Source: an uncultured Prevotella sp. (lineage in GTDB: Bacteria; Bacteroidota; Bacteroidia; Bacteroidales; Bacteroidaceae). Taken from it: a DNA stretch of 64,000 nt. The notes beneath the pieces were generated by a model, which was not told where the DNA came from, ran no database searches, and saw only the letters and a program-made list of their open reading frames with translations. Below, piece after piece: positions 9,382 to 18,000 of the stretch (the stretch's first letter is position 1; each line of letters begins with the position of its first letter). A program made the translations under genes and the position numbers. Location of the stretch: contig CAMVOS010000005.1 of NCBI GenBank assembly GCA_947169185.1, positions 31,046 to 95,045 of the forward strand, read 5' to 3'.

Positions 9382-10737
9382 ATGGCAAGTAAAACGAAGA
9401 CGAAAACGAAAAAAGAGGGCGGCGAGCACAAGAAGCCTTGGCAGGAGACATATGCCACGCCGGAGGAGATCAAGGCGATGCTGGATAGCCGCGTGTCGCT
9501 ACGGTATAACGAGGTCAGAGGGCGCACAGAGATTCATTGGCGGTCTGCAGGACCGGTGCTCAGAGAGGATGAGCAGGGCCTGTTGACCATCTTCGGGGGT
9601 GACGATGGGGTAACGGACGGCTATACGAATCTGGACGACCGCGACGTCAACACGCTGTGGACGGCATTGTGTCAGGAGAAGCCCGTCATCAAACAGCACC
9701 TCCTGAATGTCATCGAGTCGGACTATGTACCGTCGTACCACCCGTTCCGCTACTATCTGGAGCACCTGCCGCCGTGGACGCCGGAGCAGGGCGACCATAT
9801 CATGGGGCTGTCATTGACCGTGAACGTTAAGGGCGACTCGGACGAGCAGATCCTGTTCTACCAGTACCTGAAGAAGTGGCTGGTGGGCATGGTTGCGTCG
9901 TGGGTCAGTCCGAAGGTGGTGAACAACGTGATGCTCATCCTGATAGGCGAGCAGGGCACATACAAGACCACGTGGTTTGCCAACCTGCTGCCGCCACAGC
10001 TGCGCGACTACTTCTACACGAAGACCGATTCCACCATGCTGTCGAAGGACGACCGCATCGTGCTGGCGCAATACGGGCTGATGTGCTGGGAGGAGCTGGA
10101 CTCCATGTTGCCCAAGGAGCTGAACAAGATGAAGGGAACGATGACCATGCCCTCGATCAACGAACGTAAGGCCTATGCCCGCTACCACGAGAACCTGCCG
10201 CACCTGGCATCGTTCTGTGGTACGGGCAACAACGTGCAGTTCCTGTCGGATGTGACAGGGACACGTCGCTGGCTGCCTTTCGAGGTCGACAGCATCGAGT
10301 CACCCCTGTCGTCGCCCTTCGACTACGACGGCATCTACAGTCAGGCCTACGCACTCTACCAGCAGGGATTCCAATACTGGTTCGACAAGCCCGAGATAGA
10401 ACGCCTGCAGCGACATAACGAACAGTTTGAGACGGTACACTCTGAACTGGAGCTCATCGACCTGCACTTCCGCAAACCAGAGGGCGACGAGCCCAGACAA
10501 CTGATTTCGGCAACGATGGCGCTGCAGATGATTGGCGCCAACATCGCCCAGTCGCTAAGCAAGGAGAGGATAGGCCAGGCCTTCAAACAGCTGGGCTTCG
10601 AGTACCGCCGTAAGACGGCTCAACGTGGCTACATCGCCGTGCACCGCAACGACATGGAGCGGGAGCAGTATCGCCGCAGACTGGCAGAAGAAAACGCTAC
10701 TTCAGCTATGACAGATGACAGCATGACACCCGAATAA
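9382..10737 (+). CDS. VapE/VirE-family P-loop ATPase (virulence-associated E domain)
   Basis: Walker A-like LILIGEQGTYKTTWFANLLPP, acidic CWEELDSM, and GTGNNVQFLSDVTGTRRWLPFEV typical of VapE. Confidence 0.9.
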   Translation: MASKTKTKTKKEGGEHKKPWQETYATPEEIKAMLDSRVSLRYNEVRGRTEIHWRSAGPVLREDEQGLLTIFGGDDGVTDGYTNLDDRDVNTLWTALCQEKPVIKQHLLNVIESDYVPSYHPFRYYLEHLPPWTPEQGDHIMGLSLTVNVKGDSDEQILFYQYLKKWLVGMVASWVSPKVVNNVMLILIGEQGTYKTTWFANLLPPQLRDYFYTKTDSTMLSKDDRIVLAQYGLMCWEELDSMLPKELNKMKGTMTMPSINERKAYARYHENLPHLASFCGTGNNVQFLSDVTGTRRWLPFEVDSIESPLSSPFDYDGIYSQAYALYQQGFQYWFDKPEIERLQRHNEQFETVHSELELIDLHFRKPEGDEPRQLISATMALQMIGANIAQSLSKERIGQAFKQLGFEYRRKTAQRGYIAVHRNDMEREQYRRRLAEENATSAMTDDSMTPE

Positions 10738-10739
10738 CG

Positions 10740-10785
10740 AAAGTCCTCGCGTACCGCGCACGCCTATGCGGTACGCGAGGACTTT
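10740..10785 (+). terminator. Long perfect stem-loop, terminator-like
   Basis: 18-bp arms AAAGTCCTCGCGTACCGC / GCGGTACGCGAGGACTTT, 10-nt loop, 3 nt after the vapE stop; followed by ACAATTTTT. Confidence 0.85.
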
Positions 10786-10839
10786 ACAATTTTTACCGTC
10801 ATAGTGTCATGAAGAAGGGACTATATTTTTATCTTTTTT

Positions 10840-10871
10840 TTTGGAACTTTGGAAAATAGTTTGTACCTTTG
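10840..10871 (+). promoter_or_regulatory. Promoter (TTTG, 20 bp, TACCTTTG)
   Basis: -33/-7 spacing fits the Bacteroidetes consensus; only 4 nt before the ATG at 10876. Confidence 0.6.
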
Positions 10872-10875
10872 CGGC

Positions 10876-11094
10876 ATGGTGGAGCAAGAAATGAAACGAG
10901 AAATGGGAAAATGGCTAATGGACGTGGCTAAGTACATGTTCACGGCCTTGCTAATTTCTACTATCTTTGCAGATATGGAAGAGCCCATTGTTATATATAT
11001 TGCAGTCGTTGCAGCATTTATTCTTCTCTTTTGGGGATGGACATTGTACGGAAGTAGTTTTGGTAATACAAATAAAAGAAAGGACAAACGATGA
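10876..11094 (+). CDS. Small two-TM membrane protein, DUF6722-like
   Basis: MVEQEMKREMGKWLMDVAKYMFTALLISTIFADMEEPIVIYIAVVAAFILLFWGW; start may be 10876 or 10891. Confidence 0.65.
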   Translation: MVEQEMKREMGKWLMDVAKYMFTALLISTIFADMEEPIVIYIAVVAAFILLFWGWTLYGSSFGNTNKRKDKR

Positions 11095-11198
11095 ATACAA
11101 TTCTTATTTCAGGCTTGTTGGTTGTTTTTGCTACAGTAGTAGGTCTTTACTACATGTATCAAGATAAACACCAGAGTTATAAAGGGACTATCGAATAG
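11091..11198 (+). CDS. 35-aa single-TM micro-protein, translationally coupled (ATGA overlap)
   Basis: MNTILISGLLVVFATVVGLYYMYQDKHQSYKGTIE*; start overlaps the stop of the preceding ORF. Confidence 0.55.
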   Translation: MNTILISGLLVVFATVVGLYYMYQDKHQSYKGTIE

Positions 11199-11220
11199 AA
11201 AGCTAAATCAAAAATGTAAT

Positions 11221-11258
11221 AATAAACGCCGCTTATTTTGCGATAAGCGGCGTTTATT
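11221..11258. terminator. Bidirectional terminator
   Basis: Perfect 16-bp stem AATAAACGCCGCTTAT / ATAAGCGGCGTTTATT between convergent ORFs. Confidence 0.85.
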
Positions 11259-11276
11259 TGTCGACAGACCGTAGAG

Positions 11277-11480
11277 TCAGGCCGGACGGCCGATGGCATG
11301 GAAGATGCGGTCTACCTCGATGGGCAGGAAGGTGCGACGACCAGTAGTGAGTAGTGGGCTCAATGAGGGATCGTCGGCCATGTAGTCCTTCAGTTTACGC
11401 CAGGCGGCACGACCGCAGATGTTTGGGAAGTAGAGCTGTGCCAGCTCCATACGTCCATAGGTGGGTTTCAGTTCGTTCAT
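11277..11480 (-). CDS. DUF4248-family protein
   Basis: MNELKPTYGRMELAQLYFPNICGRAAWRKLKDYMADDPSLSPLLTTGRRTFLPIEVDRIFHAIG; typical neighbour of VapE/HU/amidase cassettes. Confidence 0.8.
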   Translation of the reverse strand: MNELKPTYGRMELAQLYFPNICGRAAWRKLKDYMADDPSLSPLLTTGRRTFLPIEVDRIFHAIGRPA

Positions 11481-11646
11481 TGTGATGATTTTTATTGCTT
11501 TTATATAGTCACAAAGGTACGAAAAAAACATGAGAAACACAAGCTTTTCTAGCGGAAAATGTGACCATAAGTGACATCATTTTTCCACAAGTTTTTGCAA
11601 GTGATATGGCTCACTGAAAAGGCTTGCAAAACGCCATCTTTTGTTG

Positions 11647-11676
11647 TACCTTTGCGATGCATTTGAGATGCATCGC
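11647..11676 (+). promoter_or_regulatory. -7 box TACCTTTG followed by 5'-end hairpin
   Basis: TACCTTTG at 11647-11654, then GCGATGCAT-TTGAG-ATGCATCGC (11654-11676, perfect 9-bp arms). Confidence 0.6.
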
Positions 11677-11756
11677 GAGTGAAGGCTGCGGCTCAGCATA
11701 GCTCGAGCGAGCTCGGCTCTGCGTTCGCCTTGCACTTCACTTGCATCACGCCGGAC

Positions 11757-11877
11757 GAGCGATAAGCAGACGACCCGCGAGCGATAAGCTCGATGGCCAC
11801 GAGCGATAAGCGGAAGCGGGGGAAGCGATAAGCACGCGGGGCAGAAGCGATAAGCACGTGAGGCGTGAGCGACAAGC
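11757..11877 (+). repeat. Six-copy short repeat array, exact 22-bp period
   Basis: Core RAGCGAYAAGC at 11757, 11779, 11801, 11823, 11845, 11867, separated by 11-bp variable halves. Confidence 0.95.
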
Positions 11878-11913
11878 AAACTTATTATCCACTATTCAAA
11901 ACATTTAAGAACT

Positions 11914-12549
11914 ATGGCAGTAAACAAAATTTCGATGGGTATCAACTACCGCAAGAAGACGAACAGTCGCATGACGGGTAGTGGCAACTACTTTGCCGAG
12001 GTAGACCGCCGTGAGACACTGACCACACGCGGTCTGGCCGAACACCTGAAGGACCACGGCTGTCTGGCCGGTCTCGACGCCATCCAGGCTGTGCTGGTGA
12101 AGATATCGCAGTGCGTACCCGAGCTGGTGGCTCAGGGCATCGGTGTCAAGCTGGACGGACTGGGCATCTTCTACCCAACCATCAAGAACAAGAAGGGCGG
12201 AGCCACCGAGGCACAGATGCTGGACAAGGAATTCAACCCGACATCGCTGATTGAGGGCGTACACGTGCGCTTCTCGCCTGAGTCGTCTGACCTGGACAAC
12301 ATCACCTCGAAACAGTTCCTGACGCGCAGTGTGACAGCCGCTTCAGAGAATATCGTAAAGGCCGTGGAGCGTATCATCAACGGCAAGACACGTAAGATCC
12401 GTACCGTGGTAAGCCTTGAGGATTTCCGCAATCCAAGTGGCAGTAGCAGCGGTAACGAAGGCGGGGGTACGAACGCCGGGGGTACGAACAGCGGAAGTGG
12501 CGACAATCAGGGCGGTAACACTGGTGGCGGCGAAGAAGGCGGAATGTAA
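11914..12549 (+). CDS. HU-like DNA-binding protein with glycine-rich C-terminal tail
   Basis: HU-type fold region (VQAVLVKISQCVPELVAQGIGVKLDGLGIFYPTI); tail SGSSSGNEGGGTNAGGTNSGSGDNQGGNTGGGEEGGM. Confidence 0.88.
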   Translation: MAVNKISMGINYRKKTNSRMTGSGNYFAEVDRRETLTTRGLAEHLKDHGCLAGLDAIQAVLVKISQCVPELVAQGIGVKLDGLGIFYPTIKNKKGGATEAQMLDKEFNPTSLIEGVHVRFSPESSDLDNITSKQFLTRSVTAASENIVKAVERIINGKTRKIRTVVSLEDFRNPSGSSSGNEGGGTNAGGTNSGSGDNQGGNTGGGEEGGM

Positions 12550-12569
12550 TCGATATTAAAAGATGAGCT

Positions 12570-12671
12570 ATGAGGAAAGAAACTTGGAAACAGATTGTGC
12601 AGATCATCATCACGATTCTGACAGCAATTAGTTCAACAGTATTGGTACAGTCATGCGGACTATTACATTAA
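12570..12671 (+). CDS. smalltalk-family micro-protein (33 aa)
   Basis: MRKETWKQIVQIIITILTAISSTVLVQSCGLLH*; position between HU and amidase matches the family; absent from the supplied ORF track. Confidence 0.85.
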   Translation: MRKETWKQIVQIIITILTAISSTVLVQSCGLLH

Positions 12672-13072
12672 TCATTGTTCATTGCAGTGCGGTATGGCCC
12701 AACCAGACGTCATCGGCCAAGCAGATAGATGAGTGGCATAAGGACCGAGGATTCAAATGCATCGGCTACCACTACGTCATCCGTCGTGACGGAACAATAG
12801 AGCTGGGACGTCCGGAATGGCAGGTCGGTGCCCACTGCGTGAACCACAACGCCCACTCGATAGGCATCTGCTATGAGGGTGGCTTGGACATCCGCGGTCA
12901 ACCCGCCGACACACGAACGGCTGAACAGCGGCAGACCATGCGACGGCTACTCGAAGAGCTGCATGAGCGTTACCCCCGCGCCATGATAGTCGGGCATCAC
13001 GACCTATATCCCCCCAAGCGGTGCCCCTGCTTCGATGCAACCCATGAATATAAAGACTTGCAGCCAAACTAG
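12653..13072 (+). CDS. N-acetylmuramoyl-L-alanine amidase (Amidase_2 / T7-lysozyme-like)
   Basis: IIVHCSAV, GYHYVIRRDGTIELGRPEWQVGAHCVNHNAHSIGICYEGG, VGHHDLYPPKRCPCFDA. Confidence 0.92.
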   Translation: MRTITLIIVHCSAVWPNQTSSAKQIDEWHKDRGFKCIGYHYVIRRDGTIELGRPEWQVGAHCVNHNAHSIGICYEGGLDIRGQPADTRTAEQRQTMRRLLEELHERYPRAMIVGHHDLYPPKRCPCFDATHEYKDLQPN

Positions 13073-13086
13073 CTGCAAGTCTTTAT
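13050..13086 (+). terminator. Rho-independent terminator overlapping the amidase 3' end
   Basis: Perfect 15-bp stem ATAAAGACTTGCAGC / GCTGCAAGTCTTTAT. Confidence 0.85.
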
Positions 13087-13115
13087 TTATAACCAAGAAA
13101 TCTGTGTTTAACTGT

Positions 13116-14987
13116 TTACTTAAACGGCAGATACCACTTCGACTCATCTTCTAAGCCACTGGCTTTGAAGGCCAGTTTCTTGGCCAGCCATTGGCTTCCG
13201 AAATTACCGCTATAAAGACCTGCACGGTTCTTACTGCGGGCCATACGGCAGAGGTCATAGAAGCGACTACCTTCAAAGGAGAGTTCCAAGGCATATTCGT
13301 CACAAAGGATGTCCTCTACGGCATTGATGGTGTCCTGCTTGGTTGTACCAACAGCTACATTAAAGTCTTTTTTAATCTCAGCCATCTTATTGCTGACGAC
13401 AACATCGAGCTGATAGGGCGATAGACCTGGGATATAAGTCGCACTATATTTTCCTTCGCTTAAAGGAGATAGGTCGATGTCACGAGTAATACCGGCACCA
13501 TGACCATGAATACCTATAAAAGCAGTGATATAACGCCATTTAGCGATATTAGCTTCCGACAACAAAGGATAGGTGGTCTGTAAGGCTGTCTGTGTTTCAG
13601 AAGTGATATAAGGAGCCACTAACAGTCCTTCGTTGACACCATCCTTCAGAATGGCAAAGGCTGCATCATACATGCCTAAGCGGTTGAAGGCCTCAGCCAA
13701 ATGGAGCCATACTGTAGACTTTCGATAGAGCACAACCCTAGGATAACGATATTTCGTAGTCCATGTCTTAACAGAGTCGCCCTGCGAACGGTCCGTCTGA
13801 ATACCTGACAGACGGGTATCACCAATCTTAGTAGCATGAACCACAGGATCGTTACCAGAAGTGATGGCATTATAATAGTAGTCTTGAGCATTGCTCAGTG
13901 CCACATAGCTATCACTAGGCTCTATCTGTACCTCTTCAATAAATGCTGGGCTATTGGCATAATAGTCATAGCCAAAGGCCTGAGGCAGGGTAGTAATAGC
14001 TCCCTGGCGACTGTTAGCATTAAGAGGGATATAAGTAATCAGGTCATAATTACCGTCACCAAAGATACTTGACCATGTACCCAAATTCCCCAGCTGGTTA
14101 TCATCTTTCCAATCACTGGGCAGTTCGTCACCAATAACGCGGAAGCCACCACGACGGCGTCCGGAATACGACTGAGTATAGGATGAGAAGGGATTGTCAG
14201 ACACCTCAGTAAAATAAGTAACATAATGCTTAGCTGCATTGCTATAGTCACCTGTCTCCAAATACATATCACCCAATATCACATCAACAGGAATAAAGAC
14301 ATATCCCGTATAGAATGCGCTGTTGTTTGGTGTGACATTACCGAAGTTGGGCAGTGTGTACTTATCAGTCTCACCATCAGGTTTGGTAAACTTTCCACCA
14401 GAATACTGCTCCAAATCGGGAGCCAGACGAGCCACTATACCGGCCATATCCAGTTCCTCATACTGACCATTGTCAATCTGTGATATCTGTGTCAAAGGCT
14501 CGGTATAGAACGGAACCTTCTGATAGACACGAGCCAATTGCATATATGCCCAGGCACGGATGGCTTTCACACCAACATATTCGCCCATAGCAACATATTG
14601 AGAACCATCACGCAATGTCGTATCACGGTGAGCAATATAGTAATTACAGTTATTAATCACGCGATAATATACGTAAGCAGAATCATAACGGTTTGCTGTC
14701 GTTGCCGTAAAGTTAGCCAACTGACGGAGGTTATTGTCTGTATAGTTGGTAACCTTGGTCAAGTCACCGCGCATCTCACCTTGATAGACATAGCAGTCAG
14801 CCAGTTCCTGCATACCCTGCAATATACCCAAGGAGAAGAATATAGAGTCTGTCTTACTGTTCAGGTCAGGATTGAAGACCTGACGGGAACTGTCACTCTC
14901 CAGCATATCGGAACACGACACCATTGATGTTAGCATGGAGCAGCCAACCAGACAACCGCAGAAAAATTTAAATATCTTAGTAATCAT
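13116..14987 (-). CDS. SusD/RagB-like nutrient-binding lipoprotein
   Basis: Lipobox MVSCSD; AYVYYRVINNCNYYIA; C-term CDEYALELSFEGSRFYDLCRMAR...WYLPFK. Confidence 0.9.
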   Translation of the reverse strand: MITKIFKFFCGCLVGCSMLTSMVSCSDMLESDSSRQVFNPDLNSKTDSIFFSLGILQGMQELADCYVYQGEMRGDLTKVTNYTDNNLRQLANFTATTANRYDSAYVYYRVINNCNYYIAHRDTTLRDGSQYVAMGEYVGVKAIRAWAYMQLARVYQKVPFYTEPLTQISQIDNGQYEELDMAGIVARLAPDLEQYSGGKFTKPDGETDKYTLPNFGNVTPNNSAFYTGYVFIPVDVILGDMYLETGDYSNAAKHYVTYFTEVSDNPFSSYTQSYSGRRRGGFRVIGDELPSDWKDDNQLGNLGTWSSIFGDGNYDLITYIPLNANSRQGAITTLPQAFGYDYYANSPAFIEEVQIEPSDSYVALSNAQDYYYNAITSGNDPVVHATKIGDTRLSGIQTDRSQGDSVKTWTTKYRYPRVVLYRKSTVWLHLAEAFNRLGMYDAAFAILKDGVNEGLLVAPYITSETQTALQTTYPLLSEANIAKWRYITAFIGIHGHGAGITRDIDLSPLSEGKYSATYIPGLSPYQLDVVVSNKMAEIKKDFNVAVGTTKQDTINAVEDILCDEYALELSFEGSRFYDLCRMARSKNRAGLYSGNFGSQWLAKKLAFKASGLEDESKWYLPFK

Positions 14988-15022
14988 AATTTCTAATTTC
15001 TAATTTCTAATTCCTAATTCCG
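14988..15022. repeat. Heptamer-like tandem repeat at operon junction
   Basis: AATTTCT-type units between the SusC stop and SusD start. Confidence 0.85.
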
Positions 15023-15023
15023 A

Positions 15024-18000
15024 TTACAGATTTATCTTCACACCAGCATAGAACGAACGTCCCTGTGCCAAGTTACCGCAATCGATGCCCTGCGTATAGA
15101 CACTGCTACCAATACTGAACTCAGGATCACTGCCTGTATACTTAGTAAAGGTGAGCAAATTCTGAGCCTCAGCCCAAACGGTAAGTCCCTGCAACCATGT
15201 CCAAGAGCCTGGTATGGGCACCTGATAGCTCAAGTTCACACTTCTCAGTCGCAGATAACTGCCGTCCTCAATCCATCGGTCAGAGAAACGATTGTTGCCC
15301 ATCGGATCACCAAAGGTGGCACGAGGTAATGTAGCCTGCTGACCTTCATAGCGCCAACGGCCTGTTTCAGCCACCTGCTGATTATAGAAGGTAGCACCGC
15401 TATTGAGCACACTACGCTGATAGTTGTAAACATCATTTCCTAACGAGTAGTTGAAGCCCAACGATAATGTCAGCTGCTTCCAGTTAACAGTCGCAAAGAT
15501 ATTACCATAGAGGTCGGGATTAGGATTACCGATGATGGTTTTATCCTGCTCATTGATGATACCATCCCCATTCTGATCAACGAAATGCATGTCACCGGCT
15601 ACGAAGTTATGACGAGTGCCAGCATTGTCCACCATATACAGATAGTCTGCGCCATCCTTTCCAGCCTTGGCTGCCTCAGCATCCGTCGAGAAGACACCTG
15701 CCGTCTGATAGCCATAGAACATAGCCACAGGATTACCGACACTAGTCAGGATGTTATTGTCACCATAGATTGATGATGTGTAGTTCCCTGTTGGCAGACT
15801 CTTCACTTCATTCTTATAGTGGCCCATCGTTGCGCCAATCTCTACTCGCCAGTCCTTAGTCACAACGGGTTTACCGCTCAACATAATCTCAAAACCAGTG
15901 TTCTTCAGTTCACCACCATTAGACCAATAGTTGTTGATACCACCTATGGGGTTCGAGAAAGTCTTCAACATCAGCAGATCGCTGGTCTTGTGAATAAAGT
16001 AGTCAAAGCTAAGGGCGACACGGTTGTTCAACAGATAGCTTTGTAAACCAATATTGAACTTCTTGGTAGTTTCCCACTTAATCATATCATTACCCACATT
16101 GGTGAGCTGAATACCCATGGCATTGTTGTAATACTTCAAGGCTGTAAAGCTTGTACGGGCAGCGTAGTTCGAAATATTGTCATTACCACTGACATCGAAA
16201 CCTGCATTCAGACGCAAGTAGTCAACCACCGACTGCTTCGGGAACCAACTCTCATTGGTCATTACCCAACCGACCTGAACACTGGGGAATACAGCCCACT
16301 TCACACCAAAGAGACTCAGACCGTCAGCGTTTTCTCCGAAGCGGCTGTTTGCCTCAGCAGAAAGAGTCAAAGTAGCGAAGTAGCGATTCATATAGTTGTA
16401 ATCTACATTGCCAAACCACTGGATGTTCTTCCAAATATCATTAGCACCGTTGATTTCAGGTATAGCTGACGAAGTATTGGAATTGAGCACAGGGTTCTTA
16501 TCGTCTGTCTTACCACGATTCTGGTTACTCAAATCACTGTTGTCAAACGAGAAGTAATTGTAACGGCCTCCTACAAACGCGTTAATAGTATGCTTGCCCA
16601 ACTGCTTAGCCCAGTCAAGTTGTATCTTACCCATGAAGTTCTGCTCCTTACTGAACATAGAACCAACTTTGCTCGTTACACGTCCCATCGAAGCAATCTC
16701 GAAAGGAGGAACGCCTTTATAGGGACGGAAATAGCGCTGTGCATTACGATTGAGCAGATAGCTCAAGTCAGCAGTCAGTGTAAAGTCATTTGCAAACTTG
16801 AACGAAGGCGCTACATGTACGGTAAAATAAGTATTCTCTGCCTTATTCTTGTTATCGCCATCACCATTGACAAGCAGAGATACAGGGTTTGCCAACGACT
16901 GACTGGTATAAGTCAACGAACGGTCTGCATCCGAGCTTATCAGTCCATTCGACGGATAAGTACTACTCTGTAGAATGTTGTCATACTGAGACTCCAAGTT
17001 GGTAAAGCCTCCTACGATAGAGTTATACTGATAAGGAGAAACCAGTGGCGACTTCAGCAAAGCCAACGCTGTAGGCGATGTAATAGTGCTGCCACTGAAG
17101 CTGCTGGGTATGCCATCGTCATAGACATAATTGTTTGTACGCGAAATCGCAATATCGAACTTCGTCTTCAAGTTATACATCAGATTGATGTCTGTATTGA
17201 AACGAACATTCATACGGTCGAAGCCAGAACGTTTTACCGTACTCTTGGCATCCACATAACCTACAGACAGGTTATACATACCAATGTCATCACCACCCTG
17301 CACATTAATACTGTAATTCTGGGTCATGGCATTGCGGTACACCTGATCAGACCAATCTGTGTCATTATGATAGGTGTTATAATAATAGCCCTTAGGATCA
17401 TCATTGAGGAAATAGAATCCCTCGTACTCATTGATATTAGGAACGCTTCCTAACAGTTCCGAAGCGTAAGCCCTATACTGTGAGGCATTCATCATGGTCG
17501 GCAGCTTTGGAATCAGCTGCACACCAGCAGAGATGTTAACATCAATACGGGTAGCCATCGAATGGCCACGTTTAGTCTCAATGAGGACAACGCCATTGGC
17601 ACCACGTGCACCATAGAGGGCAGTAGCATTCTTCAAGACTGTCACCTTTTCAATATCATCAGGTGAGATGTTTGCCAGAATGTTATTAAACTGACCATCG
17701 TGCAGTGAATGACGACTACGCTGCATGTCAACCTCCACACCATCAATGAGGATAAGAGGCTGCGCATCACTGGTAATACTATTCAAACCACGAATAAACA
17801 TCGAGGCACCGCCATCAACAGCTGCAGAGCGCTGAATACTACGCATATCACCACCCAACTCATTGGCTATTTCGTTATCGACAACAACACCAAAGCGATT
17901 AATTTGGGCTGTGCGCTTAGCAGTATAATCAGTTCCCGTGCCATACATCGACTGGAACTTGTCGCTCAGCATCTTAACAGCGATCTGCTGACCGTCATCC

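Noticed and set aside
11757-11877. CRISPR-like array
   Set aside because: Cores are only 11 bp and the intervening parts 11 bp, far too short for CRISPR spacers; no cas genes in the window.
11577-11879. Minus-strand 100-aa ORF across the 22-bp array (LIARGHRAYRSRVVCLSLV...)
   Set aside because: Repetitive peptide is a by-product of the 22-bp DNA repeat; the period is not a multiple of 3 and there is no start-site support.
8868-13086. Complete prophage or integrative element
   Set aside because: No integrase, relaxase, capsid, terminase or clear att repeats seen; only VapE and amidase are phage-like.
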